Of a DNA stretch of 64,000 nt, positions 1 to 8,029 are shown piece by piece; positions within the stretch are counted from its first letter, which is position 1, and the number at the start of each line of letters is the position of its first letter. The stretch spans positions 614,830 through 678,829 of the forward strand of contig NZ_JOMH01000001.1 of the NCBI RefSeq assembly GCF_000711245.1. The letters are read 5' to 3'. The stretch is from Polycyclovorans algicola TG408. GTDB lineage: Bacteria; Pseudomonadota; Gammaproteobacteria; Nevskiales; Nevskiaceae. A model generated the notes under the pieces. It was not told where the DNA came from. It did not search any database and was given only the letters and a program-made list of their open reading frames with translations. Made by a program: the position numbers and the translations under genes.

Positions 1-576
1 GAATGGTTCACCGGTCCGCGGGTCGGCCTGGTGGTGTTTCTGGCGGTGGTGACCTCGGTGTTCGGCCTGACGCTCAGCGCCTACATGATGCGCATGGCCG
101 CCACCGATGACTGGCAATTTCTGCCGATGCCAACCTCGGGATGGTTCAACTTCGCGATGCTGGTGCTGGCCAGCGTTGCATTGCAGACCACATGGTCGGC
201 AGCCAAGCGCGCGAACGATTCGCTTTTTTGGGCGGCACTCGCGCTGGGAACTGGCTCGACTGCCGCCTTCCTGCTTGGGCAATACCTGCTTTGGCGCGAC
301 CTGGTCGGCGTCGGCTACTACGCATCGGCGTTTGTCGGCAGTGCCTTTTACGCCTTGATGAGCACGCTGCACGGCCTGCACCTGCTCGGCGGGCTGTTTG
401 CCCTAGGCCGCGTCGTGCTCCGGTTACAGCAGGGCGCCAGCCTGGCGCAGATGCGCGAGGCCGTCGGGCTTTGCGCGCTTTACTGGCACTTCCTGCTGCT
501 GGTGTGGGCGGTGCTGTTCGGTGCGTTGTTTGTCGGCGCCGAGCCGCTTTACGCGTTCTGTCGGTCGGGGCTGTAA
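1..576 (+). CDS. Haem-copper oxidase subunit III family protein (5' partial)
   Basis: The reading frame is open from the first base of the window, so the N-terminus is missing. The visible part is a polytopic membrane protein of about five hydrophobic segments. It has the subunit III pattern: SAFYALMSTLHGLHLLGG followed by a last helix with CALYWHFLLLVWAVLF, where the YWHF-W motif is typical of cytochrome c oxidase subunit III and NorE-like proteins. It is followed at once by a second subunit III gene and a subunit IV gene, so it belongs to an aa3-type or related terminal oxidase operon whose catalytic subunits lie upstream. A GTG at 31 is an internal codon, not a convincing start. It could be a NorE-like accessory protein. 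Confidence 0.8.
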   Translation, partial: EWFTGPRVGLVVFLAVVTSVFGLTLSAYMMRMAATDDWQFLPMPTSGWFNFAMLVLASVALQTTWSAAKRANDSLFWAALALGTGSTAAFLLGQYLLWRDLVGVGYYASAFVGSAFYALMSTLHGLHLLGGLFALGRVVLRLQQGASLAQMREAVGLCALYWHFLLLVWAVLFGALFVGAEPLYAFCRSGL

Positions 577-590
577 GCCCGATACACCCG

Positions 591-596
591 AGGAGG
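591..596 (+). promoter_or_regulatory. Strong ribosome binding site deciding the downstream start
   Basis: AGGAGG lies 8 nt before the ATG at 605. It fixes the start there although the frame is open further upstream. Confidence 0.75.
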
Positions 597-604
597 TCGT
601 TCCC

Positions 605-1315
605 ATGCGCAATCCCACTGCTGCCGCCGACACGCTGACACCCGGGGTCAAGGGACTGGTGTCCGACTTTGCCTCTGACCAGCGCGCCTTCAAGACGGCG
701 CCGTGGGGCAAGGCGATGATGTGGATCTTCCTGCTCAGCGACACCTTCATCTTCGGCTGCTTTCTGGTCGGTTACATGACCGTGCGGGCCTCGACGCCGG
801 AAGCCTGGCCCAACGCCAGCGAGGTGTTTGCGCTGTACATCGGCGAAACGCAGGTTCCGCTGCTGCTGATTGCGATCATGACCTTCGTGCTGATCAGCTC
901 GAGCGGCACGATGGCGCTGGCGGTGAAATACGGCTACGAGCGAAACCGCAAGGTGACCGCCGCATTGCTGGTGCTGACCGCGATTCTTGGCGCGTCATTC
1001 GTGGGGATGCAGGTGTTCGAGTGGGCCAAGCTGATCGAGGACGGGGTGCGGCCCTGGGGCAACCCCTTCGGCGCACCGCAGTTCGGCGCCGCGTTTTTCA
1101 TGATCACCGGCTTTCACGGCACCCACGTCAGCATCGGCGTGATCGCGCTGATCATCATGTCGGTGAAGGTCATGCGGGGGTCGCTGGACGCCCGGCGCCC
1201 AGGCCTGATGACCGGCCGCAAGGGCAGCTATGAAGAGGTCGAGATCCTCGGCCTGTACTGGCACTTCGTCGACCTGGTGTGGGTCTTCATCTTCGCGTTC
1301 TTCTATCTCTGGTAA
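605..1315 (+). CDS. Cytochrome c oxidase subunit III family protein
   Basis: A 236-residue polytopic inner-membrane protein and the second subunit III-like protein in a row. Hydrophobic segments fill residues from about 40 onward. The C-terminus carries the signature GLYWHFVDLVWVFIFAFFYLW, and a FHGTHV motif with the conserved histidine occurs near residue 175. Subunit III is a non-catalytic core subunit that stabilises the binuclear-centre subunit and supports proton uptake. The start at 605 follows a perfect Shine-Dalgarno; the longer open frame from 521 overlaps the previous gene and is rejected. The next gene begins 12 nt after the stop, consistent with one operon. Confidence 0.88.
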   Translation: MRNPTAAADTLTPGVKGLVSDFASDQRAFKTAPWGKAMMWIFLLSDTFIFGCFLVGYMTVRASTPEAWPNASEVFALYIGETQVPLLLIAIMTFVLISSSGTMALAVKYGYERNRKVTAALLVLTAILGASFVGMQVFEWAKLIEDGVRPWGNPFGAPQFGAAFFMITGFHGTHVSIGVIALIIMSVKVMRGSLDARRPGLMTGRKGSYEEVEILGLYWHFVDLVWVFIFAFFYLW

Positions 1316-1326
1316 GGGAGCTCGCC

Positions 1327-1647
1327 ATGACACACGATCAAGCCCATCAGCAGCACCCGCTCAGCACCTACCTGTGGATCTGGGGGCTGCTGTTCGTGCT
1401 CAGCGTGATGTCGTACATGGTCGACTACGTGGGCCTGGAAGGCCTGCTCAAGTTTTCGCTGATCACGCTGTTCATGCTGCTCAAGGCGGGGCTGATCATG
1501 GCGGTGTTCATGCACATGGTCTGGGAACGCATGGCGCTGGTGATGGTGGTCATCGTGCCCACTGGCGCCTTGGCGTTCCTGATGGCACTGATGATTCTGG
1601 AGTCGAACTACACCCTGTTCTCGCGCCTGATCTTCGGGCTGAACTAG
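1327..1647 (+). CDS. Cytochrome c oxidase subunit IV family protein
   Basis: A 106-residue protein with a short His-rich cytoplasmic N-terminus (HDQAHQQHP) and three hydrophobic helices. It fits the prokaryotic cytochrome C oxidase subunit IV (CtaF/CyoD-like) family, small subunits that help assemble the oxidase. AGGGAG lies 6 nt before the ATG. It closes the operon begun by the two subunit III genes. The stop codon TAG lies within CTAG at 1644-1647, and the following 15 bp are identical to the left end of the repeat element at 41078. Confidence 0.85.
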   Translation: MTHDQAHQQHPLSTYLWIWGLLFVLSVMSYMVDYVGLEGLLKFSLITLFMLLKAGLIMAVFMHMVWERMALVMVVIVPTGALAFLMALMILESNYTLFSRLIFGLN

Positions 1648-1672
1648 GGCCTGTTAACAATTCATTCGTTCT

Positions 1673-1804
1673 GGCGGCGCACTTGAGCACCGCGCTTCGT
1701 TGCTCATCGTCGCGATAGTGCCCACGATCCCGTATCGATGCGCCTCGATCTGCACGCCAACGCACGCGCCATCGCCTAACGCTTTGTTGGAAACACTGCA
1801 CTGG
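1673..1804 (+). repeat. Interspersed repeat, copy 1 (about 132 bp)
   Basis: This non-coding stretch matches, with scattered substitutions, the reverse complement of 20469-20603. Shared blocks include GCGCTTCGTT, CTCATCGTCGCGATA, GTATCGAT and CGCTTTGTTGGAA. The two copies have opposite orientation and both lie just after the end of a gene. The rest of the interval 1648-1905 holds no credible gene. Confidence 0.75.
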
Positions 1805-1860
1805 CCTCGGAACGCTCTGAACAGATTTCAGCGCTGCGCCACCGTTGTGCGCTCCCTCAG

Positions 1861-1886
1861 GCGACCGCCGTGATCACGGCGGTCGC
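1861..1886. terminator. Perfect 26-bp palindrome between convergent genes
   Basis: GCGACCGCCGTGA followed by its exact reverse complement lies 20 bp beyond the stop of the minus-strand gene at 1906, downstream of the oxidase operon. There is no T-tract, so a bidirectional terminator is likely but unproven; a protein-binding site is possible. Confidence 0.5.
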
Positions 1887-1905
1887 CCGGCCCCCAAATG
1901 CCGCC

Positions 1906-2475
1906 CTACGGCCAGGTCTTGACGAAGAAGCGCGTCACCCGGTGCTGCCAGAAAATCAGCCAATGCGGGGCGCCTGCTGCGGTGCCGGCTTCCTTGAGCC
2001 GCGGATGCCGCTTCACCAGGCGCTTGACCATCTTGTCCTGACCGGGCTCGAGGTCGACGAAGAACACGTGATTGCCTTCCTTCAGCGCCTTCTCGAAGTG
2101 CAGAAAGTGAACGTTGGGTCGCTGGATACCCCACAGGCCGCCTTGCCAGGTCAGAAAACCGAGCAACACCACCGACAGGAATATGAACGGCATCCAGCCC
2201 GCCTCGGTCGCGGTCCACCCTGCCGTGAACGCCGTCACCAGGACCAGCGTCGCCGCACAGATGCCCGCGACGGCCCCGATCAGGGTGGAATGGACGATGT
2301 CCCGTTTCATGAACGACGCCACCTTGTGCAGATGGTTGTGCTGTTCAGCCGCACCGTCATCGTTGGTGAGCAGGTGAATCTGCGGGGTGACGATACCGGC
2401 ACGCTCAAGTTCTTCTTCGAGGTGTTCGAGATCGTCGAGGTCGTCACTGATGAAAAAGTAACGCGTCATCTTCAT
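1906..2475 (-). CDS. Conserved two-TM membrane protein of unknown function
   Basis: A 189-residue protein. The N-terminus (MKMTRYFFISDDLDDLEHLE) looks like a soluble alpha/beta domain that continues to about residue 75. Two hydrophobic helices follow at roughly 80-105 and 112-130, then a second soluble segment with FFVDLEPGQDKMVKRLVKRHP. The start at 2475 was chosen because GAGAGGAG lies 6 nt upstream; the frame is open further but has no ribosome site. Similar proteins occur in gammaproteobacteria, but I do not know a proven function. It stands alone, transcribed towards the oxidase operon. Confidence 0.7.
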   Translation of the reverse strand: MKMTRYFFISDDLDDLEHLEEELERAGIVTPQIHLLTNDDGAAEQHNHLHKVASFMKRDIVHSTLIGAVAGICAATLVLVTAFTAGWTATEAGWMPFIFLSVVLLGFLTWQGGLWGIQRPNVHFLHFEKALKEGNHVFFVDLEPGQDKMVKRLVKRHPRLKEAGTAAGAPHWLIFWQHRVTRFFVKTWP

Positions 2476-2821
2476 GGCCATCTCCTCTCGTTCGTTTGCC
2501 GGAGATGCAACCTCTGTCGTTATATGACAGCGCGAGGTCGTCAATCTTGGTCAGCAAACAACTCAACTGCTGGCATGCGAAAACACTCACTTGACTCGCG
2601 GCCAGCATAGCCCTCCCATTCCGTCGGCGCCAGACCCTCGCTCGAAGGGTCGGCCTGCGGACAAGCCGTCACCAAGTGGCCGATCATGAATCCGTTAAAA
2701 GCCCTGCACCGGCCTCGGCGTATCTGCATCCCGGCCCGCGAGACGGCACACTTCAAGTGTATTCAGGTGAGTCCGTGCTGCGGCCTTCACCCCCCCTCTC
2801 CGCACGGCAAGGAAACCCCGC
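2476..2821. other. Intergenic region between divergent genes
   Basis: About 346 bp between the two-TM protein and the crotonase gene. It must hold promoters for both, but I see no convincing paired -35/-10 boxes, palindrome or small gene. Confidence 0.5.
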
Positions 2822-3610
2822 ATGGCGTATGAATCGCTCCAGCTGCAAGTCACCGACGGTGTCGCTCACCTGATCCTCAACCAGCCAAAGCTTGGCAATC
2901 CGTTCAATGCGGCTTTCTGTGCCGATCTGGGCCGCGTCGGTGGCGAGTTGGCGGGCCGCAAGGACGTACGGGCGGTGCTACTCAAGGCCAACGGTGATTT
3001 CTTCAGCGTCGGTGGCGACGTGAAAATGTTCTCGCAATCGCTTGACGGCCTGCCCAATCACATTCGCGAGTGGGCCGGCGGCCTGCACACCGGCGTGCAG
3101 CGGCTGGCGCGGCTTGATGCGCCCATCGTCGCGGCCGTCCATGCAACCGCCATGGGCGGCGCCGTGGGCCTGCTCGCCGGCTGTGATCTGGTGTACTGCG
3201 CGCGCTCCGCAAAGCTCGGCGGCGCGTACACCAAAATCGGCTACACCTGCGACATGGGCGCCACCTTTACCCTGGCCTCGCGGATGGGCCTGTCGCGGGC
3301 GCGGCGCTTTCTGCTGCTGGGCGAGGTGCTCAGTGCCGAAGAGGGCCTGCAGTGCGGCCTGGTCGATTACCTGGTTGACGACGCCACATTGCAGCAAGAA
3401 GCCGAAGCCGCCGCAGTGCGCTTGGCCAACGGCCCCACCCGCGCTTATGGCGAGCTGCGGCGGCTGTTCACCACGGCATTGAGCCAGGGCTTCGAACGTC
3501 AGCTCGAAGACGAGGTGCAGAGCCTGGTGCGCGCCGCCGCAACCGATGACGCGCGCGAGGGCATTCTGGCCTTTGTCGAACGGCGTATCGCCCGGTTTCG
3601 AGGTCGCTGA
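2822..3610 (+). CDS. Enoyl-CoA hydratase/isomerase (crotonase) family protein
   Basis: A 262-residue crotonase-fold enzyme. The first oxyanion segment is FFSVGGDVKMF (about 60-70) and the second is AMGGAVGLLAGCDLVY (about 108-123). The two glutamates of true enoyl-CoA hydratases are not at their usual places. The segment YTKIGYTCDMG keeps the aspartate that serves as catalytic acid in PaaG-type delta3,delta2-enoyl-CoA isomerases, so an isomerase-like role is more likely than a hydratase. It would act on acyl-CoA thioesters in the cytoplasm. AAGGAA precedes the ATG. It appears monocistronic. Confidence 0.85.
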   Translation: MAYESLQLQVTDGVAHLILNQPKLGNPFNAAFCADLGRVGGELAGRKDVRAVLLKANGDFFSVGGDVKMFSQSLDGLPNHIREWAGGLHTGVQRLARLDAPIVAAVHATAMGGAVGLLAGCDLVYCARSAKLGGAYTKIGYTCDMGATFTLASRMGLSRARRFLLLGEVLSAEEGLQCGLVDYLVDDATLQQEAEAAAVRLANGPTRAYGELRRLFTTALSQGFERQLEDEVQSLVRAAATDDAREGILAFVERRIARFRGR

Positions 3611-3686
3611 GGGCGGCGCTCGAACTTCACGTTCAGGAAGCGCATGCTAGCGTCACGTTTCGTCTCACAAACCTAAGGGGTTACTT

Positions 3687-3926
3687 ATGCGTTATCTGTT
3701 TATGACCGCCGCCGCCGCACTTGCCCTGACGCTGGGTGCCTGCTCCAAAGAAGAAGCGCCGCCGCCCGAAGCCGCCTCCAGCCCGGCCGCCGCCGCCGCC
3801 GCAGAAGACTCGGAAGGCACCAGCGTTGATGTCGACACCGAGAATGGCTCGATGAGCTACGAGAGCGACGACGCCGACTCGAACACCTCGATCACCATCA
3901 ATGGTGACGACGAGGACGAAGAATAG
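3687..3926 (+). CDS. Small acidic lipoprotein
   Basis: A 79-residue protein with a lipoprotein signal: MRYLFMTAAAALALTLGAC, lipobox LGAC with Cys19. The mature part is Pro/Ala-rich and then strongly acidic, ending DDADSNTSITINGDDEDEE. No domain is recognised. It is expected to be lipidated and exported, probably to the outer membrane since Ser follows the Cys. It is monocistronic and followed by a clear terminator. An AAGGGG lies upstream of the ATG. Confidence 0.75.
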   Translation: MRYLFMTAAAALALTLGACSKEEAPPPEAASSPAAAAAAEDSEGTSVDVDTENGSMSYESDDADSNTSITINGDDEDEE

Positions 3927-3985
3927 ACGCCTTCGCAATACCGCTCACGCGCGCCCACTAGAGACGCGCGACCACCCGCCGCACG

Positions 3986-4016
3986 AACCGCCCCGTTTAC
4001 CGGGGCGGTTTTCGTT
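3986..4016 (+). terminator. Rho-independent terminator
   Basis: A perfect 10-bp GC-rich stem (AACCGCCCCG / CGGGGCGGTT) with a 5-nt loop is followed by TTCGTTT. It lies between the lipoprotein gene and the convergent MAPEG gene and could serve both. Confidence 0.85.
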
Positions 4017-4034
4017 TGGCAGGCTGACGAGACC

Positions 4035-4466
4035 TCAGCCCCCGGACGACAACAACGCCCATCCGAACTGCGCCCAGTTGATCCACAGCACCAGCGCGCC
4101 CAGTAGAAATGTTGCACCCCGATGGCTGACGTTGTTGTAGCTGCAATGAATCAAGGCATGGGCCACTCGAAAGCCGACGAACACCCAGGCCAAGGTCACC
4201 GTCAGCGGCGTCACTATCCCCGTCGCCAGCGACACCGCCACGAGCACGTAAAACAGCACCGGGGCCTCAAACAGATTCATGTAGTGATTCGCCGCCTTTT
4301 CGTAAGGCCCGAACGCCGCACTGGTGGACGCCCGGCTGGCAAAGGCATCAATCGGCAGACCCAGCTTCTTTTGTGCGCCCAGGCGCTGGACGACCATGGC
4401 CACCCACACGCCTGCGGTCAGGGCGATCATGGCCAAAAGGGGAGGGATGAGCGGGGACGAGATCAT
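4035..4466 (-). CDS. MAPEG family membrane protein
   Basis: A 143-residue protein with four hydrophobic helices and the MAPEG signature ANHYMNLFEAPVLFYVLVAV near residues 59-78. MAPEG proteins are small membrane proteins related to microsomal glutathione transferases. Bacterial members of this size mostly have unproven substrates. The C-terminal half carries a conserved RVAHALIHCSYNNVSHRG loop. The gene is convergent with the lipoprotein gene and shares its terminator. No strong ribosome site precedes the ATG. Confidence 0.82.
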   Translation of the reverse strand: MISSPLIPPLLAMIALTAGVWVAMVVQRLGAQKKLGLPIDAFASRASTSAAFGPYEKAANHYMNLFEAPVLFYVLVAVSLATGIVTPLTVTLAWVFVGFRVAHALIHCSYNNVSHRGATFLLGALVLWINWAQFGWALLSSGG

Positions 4467-4889
4467 GGTGTAAGCCTGTGGTCAAAAGGCCCCGGAGCAT
4501 AGGTCAACCGCGTGCGCCCCGCTCACGTCAGCTTTGAGAGCCGCCACCGATGAACCTCGTGACCTTTCTGACCCTCCTCCACAACGCGGCGATCCGACAA
4601 CTGTTAACGGGCGTTGAAGGCAACGCACTCAGGGCCAGGTGATCGACACACCGGGTGCAGCGTGATGACCCGGCGGTTCGTACAAGGGCCAAGCCGCCCA
4701 GAATGGCGAACGCGTTGGATCAAATCACGCCGTGGCCCCGGCGACGCTGCCGCTGCCGCTCACGCGCCCGAAGCCTGGCGCCCCCCGTTCAGGGGTTCAG
4801 GCCGCATACCGGCGCGACTAGTGTTCACTGCAGATGGCTGGCGCGCGGGCTTGGCGCAGGCCGACAACCACCACCACAGGGAGAGCCAC
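4467..4889. other. Intergenic region without a recognised gene
   Basis: About 420 bp. The frame of the following SDR gene stays open from 4614, but that part reads as low-quality Arg/Gly/Pro-rich sequence and a ribosome site marks the real start at 4890. No repeat or RNA gene recognised. Confidence 0.5.
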
Positions 4890-5693
4890 ATGTCAGCTCA
4901 GGATCCTTATCGAGTCGAAGGGCGCGTCGCCCTCGTCACCGGCGCGGCGCGCGGTATCGGCGCCGCCATCGTGGAGTCATTGGTCGAGGGCGGAGCGTCG
5001 GTACTGGTCACCGACATCCTGACCCCCGAGGGCGAGCGCACCGCAGCCCGCTTTGGCCCTGCGGCGCAATTTGCAACGCTTGATGCCACGTCTGAAGCCG
5101 ACTGGGAGCGGGGTGTCGCGACGGCGGTCGAGGCGTTTGGCGGCCTGGATCTCGTCGTCAACAACGCCGGATTTGAGCTTGCCGGGTTCTTCGCCGATAC
5201 CTCGGTCGAGGACTACCGGCGCCAGATGGAGCTCAACGGCACCACGGTGTTTCTGGGCATCAAACACGCGATTCGCACGATGCGCCCGGGCGGCATCTCC
5301 GGTCGTGGTGGCAGCATCGTCAATCTTTCGTCCGCCGCCGGTTTCAAGGGCGTGATGGGTCTGGGCGCCTACTGCGCCTCCAAAGGCGCAGTGCGGTTGA
5401 TGACCAAGGCGGCCGCCGTGGAGTGTGGACGCCTGCAATACGGGATCAGGGTGAACTCGGTCCATCCTGGGCTGATCAAGACCGAGATGGGCACCAAGAC
5501 GCTGCAGGATTTCGTCAAGCTCGGCATTGCGCCCGACGAGAGTGCCGCCGAGGCGGCGTTCGACGCGGCGCACCTGATGGGCTTGGGACAGCCCGTCGAT
5601 ATCGCCAGGGCGGTGCGCTTTCTCGCCTCGGATGCCGGTTGCTGGATTACCGGAAGCGAGCTGGTCGTCGACGGCGGATTCCTTGCCGCCTGA
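4890..5693 (+). CDS. SDR family NAD(P)-dependent oxidoreductase
   Basis: A 267-residue classical short-chain dehydrogenase. The nucleotide-binding motif TGAARGIG lies near residues 16-24, NNAG near 90, a catalytic Ser in NLSSAAGF near 147, and YCASK near 160-164. The C-terminus ends with the usual ITGSELVVDGGF. The substrate cannot be told; similar enzymes reduce or oxidise hydroxysteroids and other ring or acyl alcohols. The start at 4890 was chosen because AGGGAG lies 6-7 nt upstream. It appears monocistronic. Confidence 0.88.
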   Translation: MSAQDPYRVEGRVALVTGAARGIGAAIVESLVEGGASVLVTDILTPEGERTAARFGPAAQFATLDATSEADWERGVATAVEAFGGLDLVVNNAGFELAGFFADTSVEDYRRQMELNGTTVFLGIKHAIRTMRPGGISGRGGSIVNLSSAAGFKGVMGLGAYCASKGAVRLMTKAAAVECGRLQYGIRVNSVHPGLIKTEMGTKTLQDFVKLGIAPDESAAEAAFDAAHLMGLGQPVDIARAVRFLASDAGCWITGSELVVDGGFLAA

Positions 5694-5796
5694 TCGCCGC
5701 CCTCAACGCGACCACCCACCTTGCATGAGCGTTTCTTGATAGGCCCAGCGCCTGTCGCTGGCTACCATCAGCGCATTACAAGAGAGGAGTCGCGCC

Positions 5797-6594
5797 ATGG
5801 GGTTTGTCCCGCCTGAGGTCATGCAGCAAGAGCTGAACCTGTTCTGGCAGAACATCTTCACGTTCGTCAGCTGGGGCATCGTGATCGTGATGTTGATCAT
5901 CGCTGTGCGGATGGGCCGCGCGCAGCGCACGGCGTTCTACCTCTTCGCAATTCTTGCCGCCTGTGTCGGCGCCTTTGCCGAGCCGCTCTACGACGTGGCG
6001 TTTGATCTGTGGTTTTACGACGTGCACGAGGGCGAGCCGGGCGCGATGCTGTCGCACTTCACCGCCTTCGGCATCGTGCAGCCGTGGTGGTCGCACAGCG
6101 GTTACGTGATTCTCTACGCCACCGCCTGCCTCTATGCCGGGCGGCGCATGTTCGAGGGCCGCATGACGCCGCAACTGCTGTTCATCATCTGGGGCGCCGA
6201 GATCTTCGCCTCCTGCGTGTTCGAGGGCATCGGCACGGGTGTGGGCGTGTACGAATACTTCGGCCCGTACGTGTTGCGGCTTTGGAACTACCCGTTCGTG
6301 ATTGGCGTGCTGGAAGGCACGCAGACCATCATCTTTACGGTGATGGCCGTGCATCTGTGGCGGCGCCTGCCGAGCACCGTGGGCCTGCTGGGGCTGTTCG
6401 TGCTGTTCCCGGTCACCATGCTGGGCGGTAACTTCGGCCTCGGCTGGCCGATCATCATCGCGCTGCACCTGTCGCCCGCCGAGTTCAGCATGGGCCTGGT
6501 CTGGGCCGGCACGCTCATCAGCATCGCGTTGTGCGCCATTGCGGTCTATGGGCTGACCAAATTCCTGCCGCAACCCGTGTCGGTAGCGCGGTAA
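5797..6594 (+). CDS. Polytopic membrane protein of unknown function
   Basis: A 265-residue protein with about seven hydrophobic helices and short loops containing many aromatic residues. A loop between helices 2 and 3 holds AEPLYDVAFDLWFYDVHEGEP, and another holds FEGIGTGVGVYEYFGPY. I do not recognise the family. The GGAGTCGC upstream of the ATG is a usable ribosome site. It has its own promoter region and is convergent with the MFS gene. The conserved acidic and aromatic residues inside predicted helices suggest an enzyme or transporter rather than a simple anchor, but that is inference. Confidence 0.7.
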   Translation: MGFVPPEVMQQELNLFWQNIFTFVSWGIVIVMLIIAVRMGRAQRTAFYLFAILAACVGAFAEPLYDVAFDLWFYDVHEGEPGAMLSHFTAFGIVQPWWSHSGYVILYATACLYAGRRMFEGRMTPQLLFIIWGAEIFASCVFEGIGTGVGVYEYFGPYVLRLWNYPFVIGVLEGTQTIIFTVMAVHLWRRLPSTVGLLGLFVLFPVTMLGGNFGLGWPIIIALHLSPAEFSMGLVWAGTLISIALCAIAVYGLTKFLPQPVSVAR

Positions 6595-6622
6595 CCGCGC
6601 GCTTGGGCCCGGCCGGTGCGGC

Positions 6623-8029
6623 TCACGCCGATCCCGGCCGGGTGTCCACGGGCAGGCAGAGCAGTCCGGTCAGCACGGCCAGACCCACATGGATCAGGTA
6701 GAGCGGCTTGAAGTCGTCCAGCTGCACCCGGCCATCACCCAGCAACAGCACCGTGATGGCCACACCGAGCACGCCGCCGATCTGCCGCGTCGCCTGATTG
6801 AAGGCACTGCCCACCGCGTAATGCGCCACCGGCAATTTGGCCACGGCCGCACCCGACAGCGACGGCAGCACCATGCCCACGGCGATGCCACTCAATAGCA
6901 GGCCGGGCAGCCAGTCACGCAGGTAATTCGGCTCGACCCCGGGCACCAGCAGAAACCACAAAGCACTGGCGGCATAGATCGCCGAGCCCCCCACCAGGAA
7001 CGGGCGGTGCCCCAAGCGACCGGCCAGCCGCCCGACGATGATGGCGGTGGGAATCACCATCAGCGGTCCCGGGGTGATGGCCATGCCAGCCTGTGGCAGG
7101 TCGTAGCCCCACACGCCGGTGGTGAAAAAGAAAAACGTGAAGAACATCATCGCGAAAGCCACGCCAAACCACAGCGTCGCCAGGTTGACGTAGCGATAGG
7201 TGCGATGCGCGAACAGCGCCGGATCAACCAGCGGTGCCCGTGCCCAGCGGGTCCAGGCCACGAACGTCAGCAGCGCCAGGGTGCCGCCAGCGGCGACGAT
7301 GGCAATACGGGCGCGAGTCCAATCCGTCGATTCCAGCTGCACGATCGCCAGCGTGATGGCAGCCACGCCGACCATCAGCAAGGTCATGCCGGTCCAGTCC
7401 AGCGGCCTTGGCCGGGCGGCCGGTAGCGACTCGCGCAACAACGTGCGCCCTTTCCACAGCGACAGCAGCCCCAGCGGCAGGTTGAGATAAAACGCCCACG
7501 GCCAGCCCAGCGTGTCGACCAGTATCGAGCCCAGACCCGGTCCGGCGGCAGCGGCCAGCGCGCCAACCGCGCCCCACAGACTGACCGCCATGGCGCGCTG
7601 CGAAACCGGAAAAGCGTCGAGCACCAGCGACAGCGATGCCGGCGTGAGCAGCGCCGCGCCCACGGCCTGGAACACCCGCGCCGCGATCAGGGCATGAACG
7701 TTGGGCGACAGCCCGCAAGCCACCGACGCCAACAGGAAGATCGCCACGCCGCTCAAGAAAAGCCGCTTGCGGCCGAACCGGTCGGCCAAGCCTCCGGCCG
7801 GAATCAGCATCGCCGCAAACACCACGGTGTAGGCGTTGAGCACCCACGACAGGTTGGCGGGCGACACGCCTGGAAACCCGTCGCGCAGCGTGCCGAAGGC
7901 TGCGAACAGCAGCGTGCTGTCCAACGACACCAGAAACACGGCGATGCTGGCCACCCAGAACACCGGCCACGGTGCCGGTATCGCGGTGGGGGTCATCCCC
8001 ACGTCTCGAACGGCCTCCGTTGCGCTCAT
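6623..8029 (-). CDS. MFS transporter, DHA2 (EmrB/QacA-like) drug efflux type
   Basis: A 468-residue transporter with about 14 hydrophobic helices. The MFS motif A appears as GGLADRFGRKRLF near residue 80 and a motif-C-like stretch AAAGPGLGSILVDTLGW follows near 160. Such proteins export drugs or toxic organics by proton antiport across the inner membrane. Its start codon overlaps the stop of the SDR gene by 4 bp (ATGA), so translation is coupled. The tetR-SDR-MFS arrangement suggests an inducible detoxification operon. Confidence 0.88.
   Translation of the reverse strand: MSATEAVRDVGMTPTAIPAPWPVFWVASIAVFLVSLDSTLLFAAFGTLRDGFPGVSPANLSWVLNAYTVVFAAMLIPAGGLADRFGRKRLFLSGVAIFLLASVACGLSPNVHALIAARVFQAVGAALLTPASLSLVLDAFPVSQRAMAVSLWGAVGALAAAAGPGLGSILVDTLGWPWAFYLNLPLGLLSLWKGRTLLRESLPAARPRPLDWTGMTLLMVGVAAITLAIVQLESTDWTRARIAIVAAGGTLALLTFVAWTRWARAPLVDPALFAHRTYRYVNLATLWFGVAFAMMFFTFFFFTTGVWGYDLPQAGMAITPGPLMVIPTAIIVGRLAGRLGHRPFLVGGSAIYAASALWFLLVPGVEPNYLRDWLPGLLLSGIAVGMVLPSLSGAAVAKLPVAHYAVGSAFNQATRQIGGVLGVAITVLLLGDGRVQLDDFKPLYLIHVGLAVLTGLLCLPVDTRPGSA

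Noticed and set aside
4550-4642. 30-codon frame MNLVTFLTLLHNAAIRQLL
   Set aside because: No ribosome site and no similarity to a known small protein or leader peptide.
4614-4889. N-terminal extension of the SDR gene
   Set aside because: Low-quality Arg/Pro-rich sequence without homology; a good ribosome site and the canonical SDR N-terminus place the start at 4890.
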